Below are positions 8,696 to 14,234 of a stretch of 39,032 bases of DNA, piece by piece. Under the pieces are notes generated by a model, which ran no database searches, was not told the origin of the DNA, and worked only from the letters and a program-made list of their open reading frames with translations. This stretch comes from a virus, in IMG/VR virus record IMGVR_UViG_3300025010_000138, positions 1-39,032 of that record; one strand, given 5' to 3'. Position 1 is the first letter of the stretch. Each line of letters starts with the position of its first letter. The position numbers and the translations under genes are program-made.

Positions 8696-9004
8696 TCAAT
8701 ACTTTATTATTGTGGTTATATCATTAAAAAAAGTAGCAACTAATTCATGTGAATCAATGTCAATAAATTTTACCGGCTTCTTTTTATTAAAATCTTTTTT
8801 CCCAACTAATCCACAATAGATATATAGATTTTTGCACCAATTCTTTTTGAATTCTTCATCCTTGCCACTCCATAATGCTTCATGATAAAAATGTAATTCG
8901 TTAAACTGAAATACTGGTTTTATCAAATTCATTTTAATAAGATTTTCAACGCCTGCAATTTTTTCAAGCATTTTTGAATAATCCGGATTATTATTTTTTT
9001 TCAT
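8696..9004 (-). CDS. Hypothetical phage protein
   Basis: A 102-residue protein, aromatic-rich in the middle (FQFNELHFYHEALW), with no motif I recognise. It follows the gene at 9022 with a 17-nt gap and precedes the late promoter of the protease gene, so it belongs to the first unit of the head region. Its codon use and AT content match its neighbours. Confidence 0.6.
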   Translation of the reverse strand: MKKNNNPDYSKMLEKIAGVENLIKMNLIKPVFQFNELHFYHEALWSGKDEEFKKNWCKNLYIYCGLVGKKDFNKKKPVKFIDIDSHELVATFFNDITTIIKY

Positions 9005-9021
9005 AATATTTAATTAATAGG

Positions 9022-9477
9022 TTAACTTTCTTCCAACCAAAATGCTTTGTCAAAATCGGTGCGTGTAATTATTATTGAATGACCTGTTTTTTGGTTAATA
9101 TTTAAATTATCGCTCAGCTCGGCATAGTTTGTTTTGTTACCCATTATTTTAACTTGCCCCGATGAATAAACAATTTTTACAACAATAGGCCTGTTTTCGA
9201 GTATAGTAAAGTTAAAAACATTGCCTTCATCTTCGCCAGGATAAAATGCACTTAATTTTTGTTCATATATTTTTCCGGCATTGGTGTCCTTACCCGGTTC
9301 AGAATAATTAGCTGATCCGGGAGAAAAATATAAACTACGCCAGGCAGCACCAGAAACAAATGTAACTGTTTTGTGTTTTTTTGTAGTACCCTGGTTTATA
9401 CTATCAATTTCTGATACAAACGCATAGTAAATTTTTGCGATGGTTTGCGCTAAATTTGTGTTTTTTACCTGTGACAT
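9022..9477 (-). CDS. Hypothetical phage protein, first gene of the head region
   Basis: A 151-residue protein with a short N-terminal helix, then a beta-rich body (TVTFVSGAAWRSLYF, FNFTILENRPIVVKIVY, HSIIITRTDF). The composition resembles a small virion protein such as a connector or decoration protein, but there is no diagnostic motif. It sits immediately downstream of the 11-bp periodic TTGACA array, so it is likely under dedicated control. Confidence 0.65.
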   Translation of the reverse strand: MSQVKNTNLAQTIAKIYYAFVSEIDSINQGTTKKHKTVTFVSGAAWRSLYFSPGSANYSEPGKDTNAGKIYEQKLSAFYPGEDEGNVFNFTILENRPIVVKIVYSSGQVKIMGNKTNYAELSDNLNINQKTGHSIIITRTDFDKAFWLEES

Positions 9478-9502
9478 GGCTAAGTTGTTTAATATTAATT
9501 GA

Positions 9503-9541
9503 TTGACACATTATTGACAAATGTTTGACACTTTTTGGACA
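9503..9541 (-). promoter_or_regulatory. 11-bp periodic TTGACA array (TGTCAA on minus strand)
   Basis: TTGACA occurs at 9503, 9514 and 9525 with exact 11-bp spacing, and a variant TGGACA follows at 9536. One helical turn per repeat places the motifs on one face of the DNA, as expected of an operator bound by a multimeric regulator. On the minus strand the segment also holds GTCC-AAA, 20 nt, then TAATGTGT, a degenerate version of the late promoter. The array lies 26-64 nt before the start at 9477. Confidence 0.55.
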
Positions 9542-9575
9542 AATAAGCCGAAATAGTGGCAAAAAAAATATTTAT

Positions 9576-10085
9576 TTAGACAGTATTTAAATAATGTTTT
9601 TTCTTACTGAAATTCAAGAAGTTATCGTTATTCTCCTTTTTTCTGAATCTGTAAAAATCTTTTATTAATGCATTCCTGGTAATATTTTCGGGATTAATGC
9701 TTTTTATTTCCATAAAACGGTCAACGGCATCAATAAAATCTATTCCGCTGCGCATGGCATCCTGAATATATTCAACTAAGCGTGCAGTAAAATGCGCTCT
9801 TATTTTTTTACAGAAAATTCGCTGAGAATTAATACTTAGGTAGTTCCTCGATCTTACGTTTAAGTCATTATAATAGGGCAAAATAATTTCCATGCCTTCC
9901 GTATTTTTATTAGCCACTTCATAATTCTGTGGCTGTGGTGCAAGAAGTTCATGTATTAATTTACCAGGATAAATGTTTAGTGAGGCAGTTAATTTTCCAA
10001 ATTCAACATAATCGGGATATTGGCCAAGAAGGAAATCTACCAGATAAGGTTTAATGTTGGTTACGGTAACCGTGAATTCGCTCAT
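9576..10085 (-). CDS. Hypothetical protein, possible late-gene regulator
   Basis: A 169-residue protein from the ATG at 10085. The frame is open to a TTG at 10118, but a good promoter (-7 box at 10099-10106) lies inside that extension, so the shorter start is correct. The C-terminal part is basic and helical (RIFCKKIRAHFTARLVEYIQ, FYRFRKK), and no domain is recognisable. It stands alone between the AT-rich gap and the array upstream of the head genes. Its own promoter and position fit a regulator of late transcription, but that is inference. Confidence 0.68.
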   Translation of the reverse strand: MSEFTVTVTNIKPYLVDFLLGQYPDYVEFGKLTASLNIYPGKLIHELLAPQPQNYEVANKNTEGMEIILPYYNDLNVRSRNYLSINSQRIFCKKIRAHFTARLVEYIQDAMRSGIDFIDAVDRFMEIKSINPENITRNALIKDFYRFRKKENNDNFLNFSKKKHYLNTV

Positions 10086-10098
10086 AGATAGTTTCTTA

Positions 10099-10131
10099 CA
10101 AAGATAAAGCTCCACCAAGACATATACAACA
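10099..10131 (-). promoter_or_regulatory. Bacteroidetes-type promoter
   Basis: On the minus strand TGTTG (10127-10131) precedes TATCTTTG (10099-10106, a perfect TAnnTTTG) with 20 nt between. The predicted start of transcription lies only about 7 nt before the ATG at 10085, so the mRNA would be nearly leaderless. Confidence 0.7.
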
Positions 10132-10542
10132 GTTTTTTAACATATTGTTAAATTCTTAACACATTTTTTAGCTTTAGAAATTTTGAAGAAAAAAAGCATA
10201 CCCCCCCTAAAGGTGCCAAAAAGTGGCAAAATTCTGTAAGATTTAAAAAAAAGCTTCTGTAATGCCCGGTAATTCTACCTTACAAAATTACACAACTGTT
10301 TTTAGCGATTTGTAAGATACTTGATAATGAGATAGTTAAAAACCGTACAACTTTGTAATTTTTTGTAATTATAAAGTTATTAAGACTAAATTAAAATAAT
10401 AATTTTAAAAAATTACAAAATAAAAATCAAGTTGTAAGAAAAATGTAAGACTATAACTAATTGATTTTCTTTAATTTATATTATAAAAATTACATATTAC
10501 AGTTTTTTTTAATATTTGGGGTTAAAGGGGGAAAGGGCAAAA

Positions 10543-10623
10543 ATGAGCCGCAAAAACTTTTTGTTTGAAGAGCGGTTTAATACGGTATCGCTTCGCGATG
10601 ATTTAATTAAAAAAGCCCTGTAA
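10543..10623 (+). CDS. Possible 26-residue peptide on the opposite strand
   Basis: A plus-strand ORF with a purine-rich, RBS-like leader (AAAGGGGGAAAGGGC) just before its ATG. It encodes a charged peptide (starting MSRKNFLFEERFNT) and its stop lies inside the terminator stem at 10611-10639. This is how a real short transcript would end, but the length gives little statistical support. Confidence 0.25.
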   Translation: MSRKNFLFEERFNTVSLRDDLIKKAL

Positions 10624-10639
10624 AAATTACAGGGCTTTT
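10611..10639. terminator. Bidirectional intrinsic terminator
   Basis: A perfect 13-bp stem AAAAGCCCTGTAA / TTACAGGGCTTTT with an AAA loop. On the minus strand it ends the early operon after the stop at 10671. On the plus strand it would end any transcript of the small ORF at 10543. Confidence 0.9.
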
Positions 10640-10670
10640 GGTGCTCTTACATTGATTTGTTTGTTAATAA

Positions 10671-10940
10671 TTACGTATGGTGTTTACGAACGGGTTTATT
10701 GTCGCTTAAATTATAAAACGCTTCGTGCTCTTCGAGCTTGGCGAGTTCTGTTTTAAGGTACTTCTTTATCCTGGCGCGTTGATTGTCTGTTAGCTCGCTT
10801 ATTCTAATATTGTCAAGTATCTTTTCAACTACCGGCCACCTGAAGGGCATGGCTGTATCGTTTATGTTTTTAATTATCTCGTCGATATCAATTATTGCTT
10901 CCACTTCCTGATCTACCAGGCCTTTTACTTTAATTTCCAT
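10671..10940 (-). CDS. Hypothetical phage protein
   Basis: An 89-residue acidic-then-basic protein. A beta-type start (MEIKVKGLVDQEVEAIIDID) is followed by helices and a basic tail (KPVRKHHT). It is the last gene of the early operon, 31 nt before the strong terminator, and follows the next gene upstream by 11 nt. No function is recognised. Confidence 0.65.
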   Translation of the reverse strand: MEIKVKGLVDQEVEAIIDIDEIIKNINDTAMPFRWPVVEKILDNIRISELTDNQRARIKKYLKTELAKLEEHEAFYNLSDNKPVRKHHT

Positions 10941-10951
10941 GTTATATAGTG

Positions 10952-11194
10952 TTAATAGTTATCGTATGCAAATTTTACATTAAACAGGGTTTTTATATTT
11001 CCGTGGTTTTTCACTCCATTATAGCTCTTGCCTCTTTCGTTGGCAAAATCAGGTATGGTGGCCATATTTAAATACCTGCCATTTAGTTCAATATTTTGCA
11101 GTAAAAATTCGTTTGAAAGCTCCCCATTATATATGAGCTCTTCAATTCTGTTAAGTATTTTTTGCTCTTTTTCAGACAGTTGCATGTGGTTCAT
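10952..11194 (-). CDS. Small HTH-like phage protein
   Basis: An 80-residue protein. The N-terminal part (LSEKEQKILNRIEELIYNG) is helical, and the second half (IPDFANERGKSYNGVKNHGN) resembles a short winged or helix-turn-helix segment. Another ATG lies three codons in. It is the first phage gene on the far side of the attC-like cassettes, 25 nt from the cassette edge at 11220. Function unknown. Confidence 0.6.
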   Translation of the reverse strand: MNHMQLSEKEQKILNRIEELIYNGELSNEFLLQNIELNGRYLNMATIPDFANERGKSYNGVKNHGNIKTLFNVKFAYDNY

Positions 11195-11219
11195 TATATT
11201 GAATTGGTGTTAGTAGGTA

Positions 11220-11228
11220 GTTAGCGTT
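11220..11228. repeat. Cassette end GTTAGCGTT (edge of attC-like array)
   Basis: These nine bases are the exact reverse complement of AACGCTAAC at 11454-11462 on the other side of the zinc-ribbon gene. Integron cassettes show this relation between their two ends. No hairpin lies to its left, so the array either starts here or lost the rest of an attC site. Confidence 0.5.
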
Positions 11229-11416
11229 CATTTGCCAACGCTCGGATAATCCTGTCTTAATAATAATCCAGTTTCATCATTAAAATATTCCTTACAAGCG
11301 GTGCATTTGAATTTTTGCAACGACCATATATATAATGCTCTTTTTTTACCGCAGATTGGGCATTTTTGCCAAAGCATTGCACCGCTTCCCCATCCACTAC
11401 CTTTAGTTCTTGCCAT
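11228..11416 (-). CDS. Zinc-ribbon protein in a cassette-like unit
   Basis: A 62-residue protein with a four-cysteine zinc ribbon, CPICGKK (about 19-25) and CTACKEYF (about 38-45), 15 residues apart. The N-terminus is Gly/Ser-rich (KGSGWGSGAM). Such small ribbons bind nucleic acid or act as adaptor proteins; its target is unknown. The stop codon overlaps the cassette end GTTAGCGTT, and the opposite attC-like site starts 38 nt before the ATG. The gene is therefore enclosed tightly by the repeats. Confidence 0.68.
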   Translation of the reverse strand: MARTKGSGWGSGAMLWQKCPICGKKRALYIWSLQKFKCTACKEYFNDETGLLLRQDYPSVGK

Positions 11417-11453
11417 TTTATTTGCTGTTTCAACCGCCCACGCTCAAAAACGA

Positions 11454-11554
11454 AACGCTAACAAGCGGTATAGTTAATGTGCCTTTGAAAGCTTTTAGTA
11501 AATTGACAGGCAGGAGGTAGGCACACATAACCATACCGCCAGCCGTTGTGGTGC
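11454..11554. repeat. attC-like imperfect inverted repeat A
   Basis: The outer ends are AACGCTAAC (11454-11462) and GTTGTGGTGC (11545-11554), giving the AAC...GTT frame of attC sites. The inner arms GCGGTATAGTTAATGTGCC (11465-11483) and its near complement (11520-11539) pair over 19-20 nt with two mismatches and one extra base. Short unpaired spacers lie between outer and inner boxes, and the terminal loop is 36 nt. Extra-helical bases, spacers and a variable loop are the hallmarks of attC. Confidence 0.55.
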
Positions 11555-11556
11555 AT

Positions 11557-11838
11557 TTAGAATTGACGTACCAAAATAACATCAGGCATTTTTAAATCTA
11601 ATGGTTCTTTACACTGTCTATTAATTCTCAAAAATTCAGACCTAAATAACCCGTAAGTATATTCGTAATTAACAACTTCTTCAACTACTATTATTTCAGT
11701 ATCATCATCCATTTGGTTTGCCCAAAATGGAGATTTTAAAGAATGCTCCTCTATAAATGAAGCTTTTTTGCCCTTGCATATTTTTTTTGCTAAAGTTGTT
11801 TTACCCTCACCAGGTTTTCCTTGAATTGTAATTATCAT
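11557..11838 (-). CDS. Small P-loop NTPase in a cassette-like unit
   Basis: A 93-residue protein from the ATG at 11838; the longer frame starts at a GTG inside the attC-like site. MIITIQGKPGEGKTTLAKK is a classic first strand plus Walker A. TEIIVVEEV is a Walker B-like strand. It is too short for a complete ATPase core, so it may work as an oligomer or as a small regulator. The larger P-loop protein at 22140-22562 has the same layout (Walker A, short insert, late Walker B). The stop lies 2 nt from the cassette end at 11545-11554 and the start 9 nt from the one at 11848-11857. Confidence 0.68.
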   Translation of the reverse strand: MIITIQGKPGEGKTTLAKKICKGKKASFIEEHSLKSPFWANQMDDDTEIIVVEEVVNYEYTYGLFRSEFLRINRQCKEPLDLKMPDVILVRQF

Positions 11839-11847
11839 AATAAAAAC

Positions 11848-11985
11848 GCACCACAACACAGTATAAAATCAAGCGGGGCTGTAGTGTCTTTTTGACCGCT
11901 TCGGCTGTTTAAGTTAGTTTTAGCTATCGGGAAGGTGTTTGCCGTTCATTCCCCGCCAGCTTTTATACTCGTCACGTTATAAAAC
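11848..11985. repeat. attC-like imperfect inverted repeat B
   Basis: The outer ends are GCACCACAAC (11848-11857), the exact reverse complement of GTTGTGGTGC across the P-loop gene, and GTTATAAAAC (11976-11985). The inner arms AGTATAAAA-CGGGG (11860-11878) and CCCCG-TTTTATACT (11951-11969) pair around a 5-nt internal mismatch. The central loop is about 70 nt. This makes the P-loop gene a complete cassette-like unit bounded by two sites. Confidence 0.55.
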
Positions 11986-12048
11986 ATTAAAACGATTTTA
12001 CAACACGTGCTATAATTAATGGCGGGTACAGTGCAATTAATCAACATC
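11986..12048. repeat. Truncated attC-like site C and empty cassette remnant
   Basis: ATTTTACAAC (11995-12004) is the complement of GTTATAAAAC (11976-11985) at 8 of 10 positions, the two differences being transitions, with only 9 nt between them. It is followed by a single arm (ACGTGC...GGCGGG, 12005-12026) whose partner arm is absent. This reads as a cassette that lost its gene and a broken attC-like site where the array meets ordinary phage sequence. Confidence 0.35.
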
Positions 12049-12255
12049 CTACAAGTTGTTTTTATTTTTTTGCCCGCCCGCTTCGTCTGCTAAGGCAGTC
12101 GTTTGGATTTCAGTCTGCCAGGTTTCGATGTGCTTAACAAGGCTTGTAATTTCTGCCTTGTATTTTTCAGGTATTCGATTTTTCCTAATATTCATCCGAG
12201 AACCGGAAAGGAGCCTTGAAAGCTCCCCCCAGTTGATTAAATCTTTTGCGCTCAT
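12049..12255 (-). CDS. Small conserved-type phage protein
   Basis: A 68-residue protein from the ATG at 12255, which overlaps the stop of the preceding gene (ATGA), so this start is preferred over the TTG at 12267. The N-terminus (MSAKDLINWGELSRLLSGSR) looks like a helix-turn-helix, with a basic segment RMNIRKNRIPEKYK and a charged tail. It is probably DNA-binding. Function unknown. Confidence 0.65.
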   Translation of the reverse strand: MSAKDLINWGELSRLLSGSRMNIRKNRIPEKYKAEITSLVKHIETWQTEIQTTALADEAGGQKNKNNL

Positions 12256-12425
12256 TCCATTTTCCAATTTACTGATTCTGAAATTGCTTCGTCTAACGTA
12301 AATTGGTTTTTAGGGTAAATTGATTCTCCTAATCCTAATTTTAAATCAATGTAAAAGTTTTCTTCATCTTGCATTATTTCAGCATTTTCAAAACCCTTGA
12401 TTGTTTTTTCGATTTTAGTTTTCAT
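12252..12425 (-). CDS. Small acidic hypothetical protein
   Basis: A 57-residue ORF (start MKTKIEKTIKGFENAEIM, end SVNWKME) that ends in an ATGA overlap with the next gene. Translational coupling on both sides of the cluster supports it as a real gene. It is acidic and shows no recognised motif. Confidence 0.55.
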   Translation of the reverse strand: MKTKIEKTIKGFENAEIMQDEENFYIDLKLGLGESIYPKNQFTLDEAISESVNWKME

Positions 12426-12444
12426 TTGTTTTGATTTTTTAATA

Positions 12445-12630
12445 TTACCATTTATACATAAAGTCGTATTGTTTTTTTGCTTCTTCCAAGGCTACTTCAC
12501 CAAATTCAACAACAATTTTTTCAGAAATAAAAGAGAAAGAAACTTCTCCGTTTTCATCCATATTGTCCATTACTAATTTTTCAACTCTTCCTTGAATTTT
12601 TGTTCTTGTGATAATGTCTATAGTTGTCAT
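12445..12630 (-). CDS. Small hypothetical protein, first gene of a regulated unit
   Basis: A 61-residue acidic protein (ISEKIVVEFGEVALEEAKKQ in its second half). It is the first gene after a well-formed promoter whose spacer contains a palindromic operator, so it heads the operon that runs to 10671. No function is recognised. Confidence 0.6.
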   Translation of the reverse strand: MTTIDIITRTKIQGRVEKLVMDNMDENGEVSFSFISEKIVVEFGEVALEEAKKQYDFMYKW

Positions 12631-12663
12631 TGTCGTATGTTTTAATTGTTATTAATTATGAAG

Positions 12664-12725
12664 TAAAGATAACCACGTTTGTGGCAATCACCAAATATTT
12701 ATGTAATTATTTTCCACATTTGTGG
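12664..12725 (-). promoter_or_regulatory. Promoter with two CCACRTTTGTGG operators
   Basis: On the minus strand TTTG (12692-12695) is followed after 20 nt by TATCTTTA (12664-12671), close to the Bacteroidetes consensus. The 12-bp palindromic motif CCACGTTTGTGG (12673-12684) occupies the spacer, and CCACATTTGTGG (12714-12725) lies upstream, 41 bp away. A repressor bound at the first would block RNA polymerase, and looping or cooperative binding with the second is possible. Confidence 0.65.
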
Positions 12726-12740
12726 TTATTTATTTTAATT

Positions 12741-12860
12741 CTAAATAAGAACAAAGAAAAAGCCCGCCCTAAAAAAAATAAAAACAGGGAACGGTAGTAT
12801 TTCAATCAAGGTTTCCGGGTTCAGTCCGCCACTAATCATAGCACCACCGTTATCGGTCAT
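12741..12860 (-). CDS. Possible 39-residue hydrophobic peptide
   Basis: The ATG overlaps the stop of the gene at 12857 (ATGA), suggesting coupling. The C-terminal half (FPVFIFFRAGFFFVLI) is strongly hydrophobic, as in a membrane peptide. It has no other support and could be chance. Confidence 0.35.
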   Translation of the reverse strand: MTDNGGAMISGGLNPETLIEILPFPVFIFFRAGFFFVLI

Positions 12861-13189
12861 AGGCTGCTAAGCCATTCTGCCACCTTTAAACTTTTTTCTG
12901 TTTCAGAATCTACCAATTCATTTAACTTGTCATTCCTTTCCATGTATGGATCTACTTCACGGTTTTTAAGCATTGCACATAAGTTTTTTACAGGAGAGAG
13001 TTTATTCCTTATATCCGCAGCCAACGAAACGTCAACATTCAATAAAGCACATTGGTCGTGCGCTTTACAAAGCAATGCGTCTATTTTACTGGCTTCTTCT
13101 TCAAGCCAATCTTTGTCAATTTTCATTAACTCAACCCTTAATGATGTCAGCTTTTCAATAGCCTCATCTAATGTTTTTTGTATTTCCAT
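12857..13189 (-). CDS. Hypothetical helical protein
   Basis: A 110-residue protein from the ATG at 13189 (the frame extends to a TTG two codons earlier). It is almost entirely helical and acidic. The middle segment (LAADIRNKLSPVKNLCAML) faintly resembles a histidine-kinase dimerisation helix, but there is no phospho-acceptor histidine and no ATPase domain, so I do not use that as a function. It sits in a tight run of small early genes. Confidence 0.62.
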   Translation of the reverse strand: MEIQKTLDEAIEKLTSLRVELMKIDKDWLEEEASKIDALLCKAHDQCALLNVDVSLAADIRNKLSPVKNLCAMLKNREVDPYMERNDKLNELVDSETEKSLKVAEWLSSL

Positions 13190-13213
13190 AATCAACGTGC
13201 TTTATTTTTTACG

Positions 13214-13597
13214 TTATATCGCAATCGCTCCGGGCATTGGAGTAACTGAAATATCCAAATAATACTGGCTATCTTCGAACCTTACCCATTCGCCATGCCT
13301 GTCTCCTCTATTAAGGCTAATAACATACGCATGTCTTCCTCCTGGTAAGGTTGTAAATGTAACTTCTTTGTTTTGGCTGGTTAATTCAACACCTGTTAAG
13401 TATTGTTGAAATTCCTTGATCATAAGTTGTTCTTTAGTAAAACAACATTCATTTGTCCAGGGAATTGCAATTAAATCTAAGTCGCGATTCATTGATCCGT
13501 GAACAACTAAGTTATATCCATATTCCATTGCAATGTTTTTCATTTGTTCGTAAAACATGGCGTATAATCCGGGTTTGAAATGTTTTGGCTTTTGCAT
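13214..13597 (-). CDS. Phage protein with nucleotidyltransferase-like motif
   Basis: A 127-residue protein. The segment GYNLVVHGSMNRDLDLIAIPW (from about residue 27) matches the GS...D-x-D pattern at the start of nucleotidyltransferase folds (HGS, then DLDL). The remainder is beta-rich and short for a full transferase. Proteins with this segment are frequent among phage small genes; their activity is not established. It lies 18 nt after the next gene upstream, in the cluster behind the primase-helicase. Confidence 0.6.
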   Translation of the reverse strand: MQKPKHFKPGLYAMFYEQMKNIAMEYGYNLVVHGSMNRDLDLIAIPWTNECCFTKEQLMIKEFQQYLTGVELTSQNKEVTFTTLPGGRHAYVISLNRGDRHGEWVRFEDSQYYLDISVTPMPGAIAI

Positions 13598-13615
13598 TGT
13601 ATAATTATTTAAGGT

Positions 13616-13798
13616 TTATTCAGAATATTGATATCCGCATATGCCACACTTGAAGTAAGTATGATTGTGATCGCTGCCTTTGTATATAGGAACATGCTGG
13701 CAAATGTCCTGCAAAGCTTTTATTGCGGTATTAATTTTAATGAGCCTTTCGGTAAGAGCCTGCTCTTCGTTTTTTAGCATTTCAATTTGATGTTTCAT
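13616..13798 (-). CDS. Small coiled-coil zinc-binding protein
   Basis: A 60-residue protein with an N-terminal coiled coil (residues 1-32), then CQHVPIYKGSDHNHTYFKCGICGY. The Cys/His cluster with a terminal CGICGY suggests a small zinc-binding knuckle. The start is 2 nt before the stop of the upstream ORF at 13800, so the genes are coupled. Function unknown. Confidence 0.6.
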   Translation of the reverse strand: MKHQIEMLKNEEQALTERLIKINTAIKALQDICQHVPIYKGSDHNHTYFKCGICGYQYSE

Positions 13799-13799
13799 A

Positions 13800-13946
13800 T
13801 TAAACTATTAGTTGGGTGAAGTAGTAGTTTTTTATATCCAATAACCGGCATTGTTTTTTAAGTGCTTTTTCATTCAATGATTTTAGCACTATGGTTTTTT
13901 GCTTTCTCTTTTTATCCAGATAAAACACAATGAACTTTCTTTTCAT
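13800..13946 (-). CDS. Small basic hypothetical protein
   Basis: A 48-residue lysine-rich ORF (MKRKFIVFYLDKKRKQKTIV...). The first half alternates like two beta strands and the second half is a basic helix. It fills the gap between coupled genes with short spacings (6 nt upstream, 2 nt downstream), which supports it. It may bind nucleic acid. Confidence 0.5.
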   Translation of the reverse strand: MKRKFIVFYLDKKRKQKTIVLKSLNEKALKKQCRLLDIKNYYFTQLIV

Positions 13947-13952
13947 AATATT

Positions 13953-14126
13953 CTACTTTTTAATTGTTGTTTCATTTTTAACCGCGAATGATTGCTTGCT
14001 GTTGTGTAATTTAATGTCGATGGCCAGGATTATTATAAAAATGATAAGCAGCACGGCATTAAAATACAGTATTTCAATTATTAGCTTGCGCTGTTGCCGG
14101 TCGTGAAGCTTTTCAATATCGTGCAT
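13953..14126 (-). CDS. Small single-span membrane protein
   Basis: A 57-residue ORF: a charged N-terminus (MHDIEKLHDRQQRK), one membrane segment (about 15-37, IIEILYFNAVLLIIFIIILA), then a basic tail. It lies in the same tight run of small genes. Function unknown. Confidence 0.5.
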   Translation of the reverse strand: MHDIEKLHDRQQRKLIIEILYFNAVLLIIFIIILAIDIKLHNSKQSFAVKNETTIKK

Positions 14127-14130
14127 GTTT

Positions 14131-14217
14131 TTATATGTTGTTTAGGTTTAAAATTTCATCCAGATGTAAGGGTTCATCCTGAATATTTGATTCTCGTAAG
14201 GTTATTTTTAGTTTCAT
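14131..14217 (-). CDS. Possible 28-residue peptide
   Basis: A short ORF (MKLKITLRESNIQDEPLHLD...) 17 nt after the primase-helicase stop and 4 nt before the next ORF. Spacing is the only support. Confidence 0.3.
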   Translation of the reverse strand: MKLKITLRESNIQDEPLHLDEILNLNNI

Positions 14218-14234
14218 TACTTAATTTTGAAAAA

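Larger units (their letters stand above)
10132..10670. other. AT-rich intergenic region with repeats; candidate origin or regulatory region
   Basis: About 540 bp without a minus-strand gene. It holds four direct copies of TGTAAGA (10235, 10311, 10433, 10444), several TTACAAA/TTTGTAA motifs, an inverted repeat TGCCA/TGGCA (10214-10228) and long A/T runs. Iterated short motifs in very AT-rich DNA suit a replication origin or a site of early/late control. Its placement between the early region and the head region is compatible with both. Confidence 0.4.
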
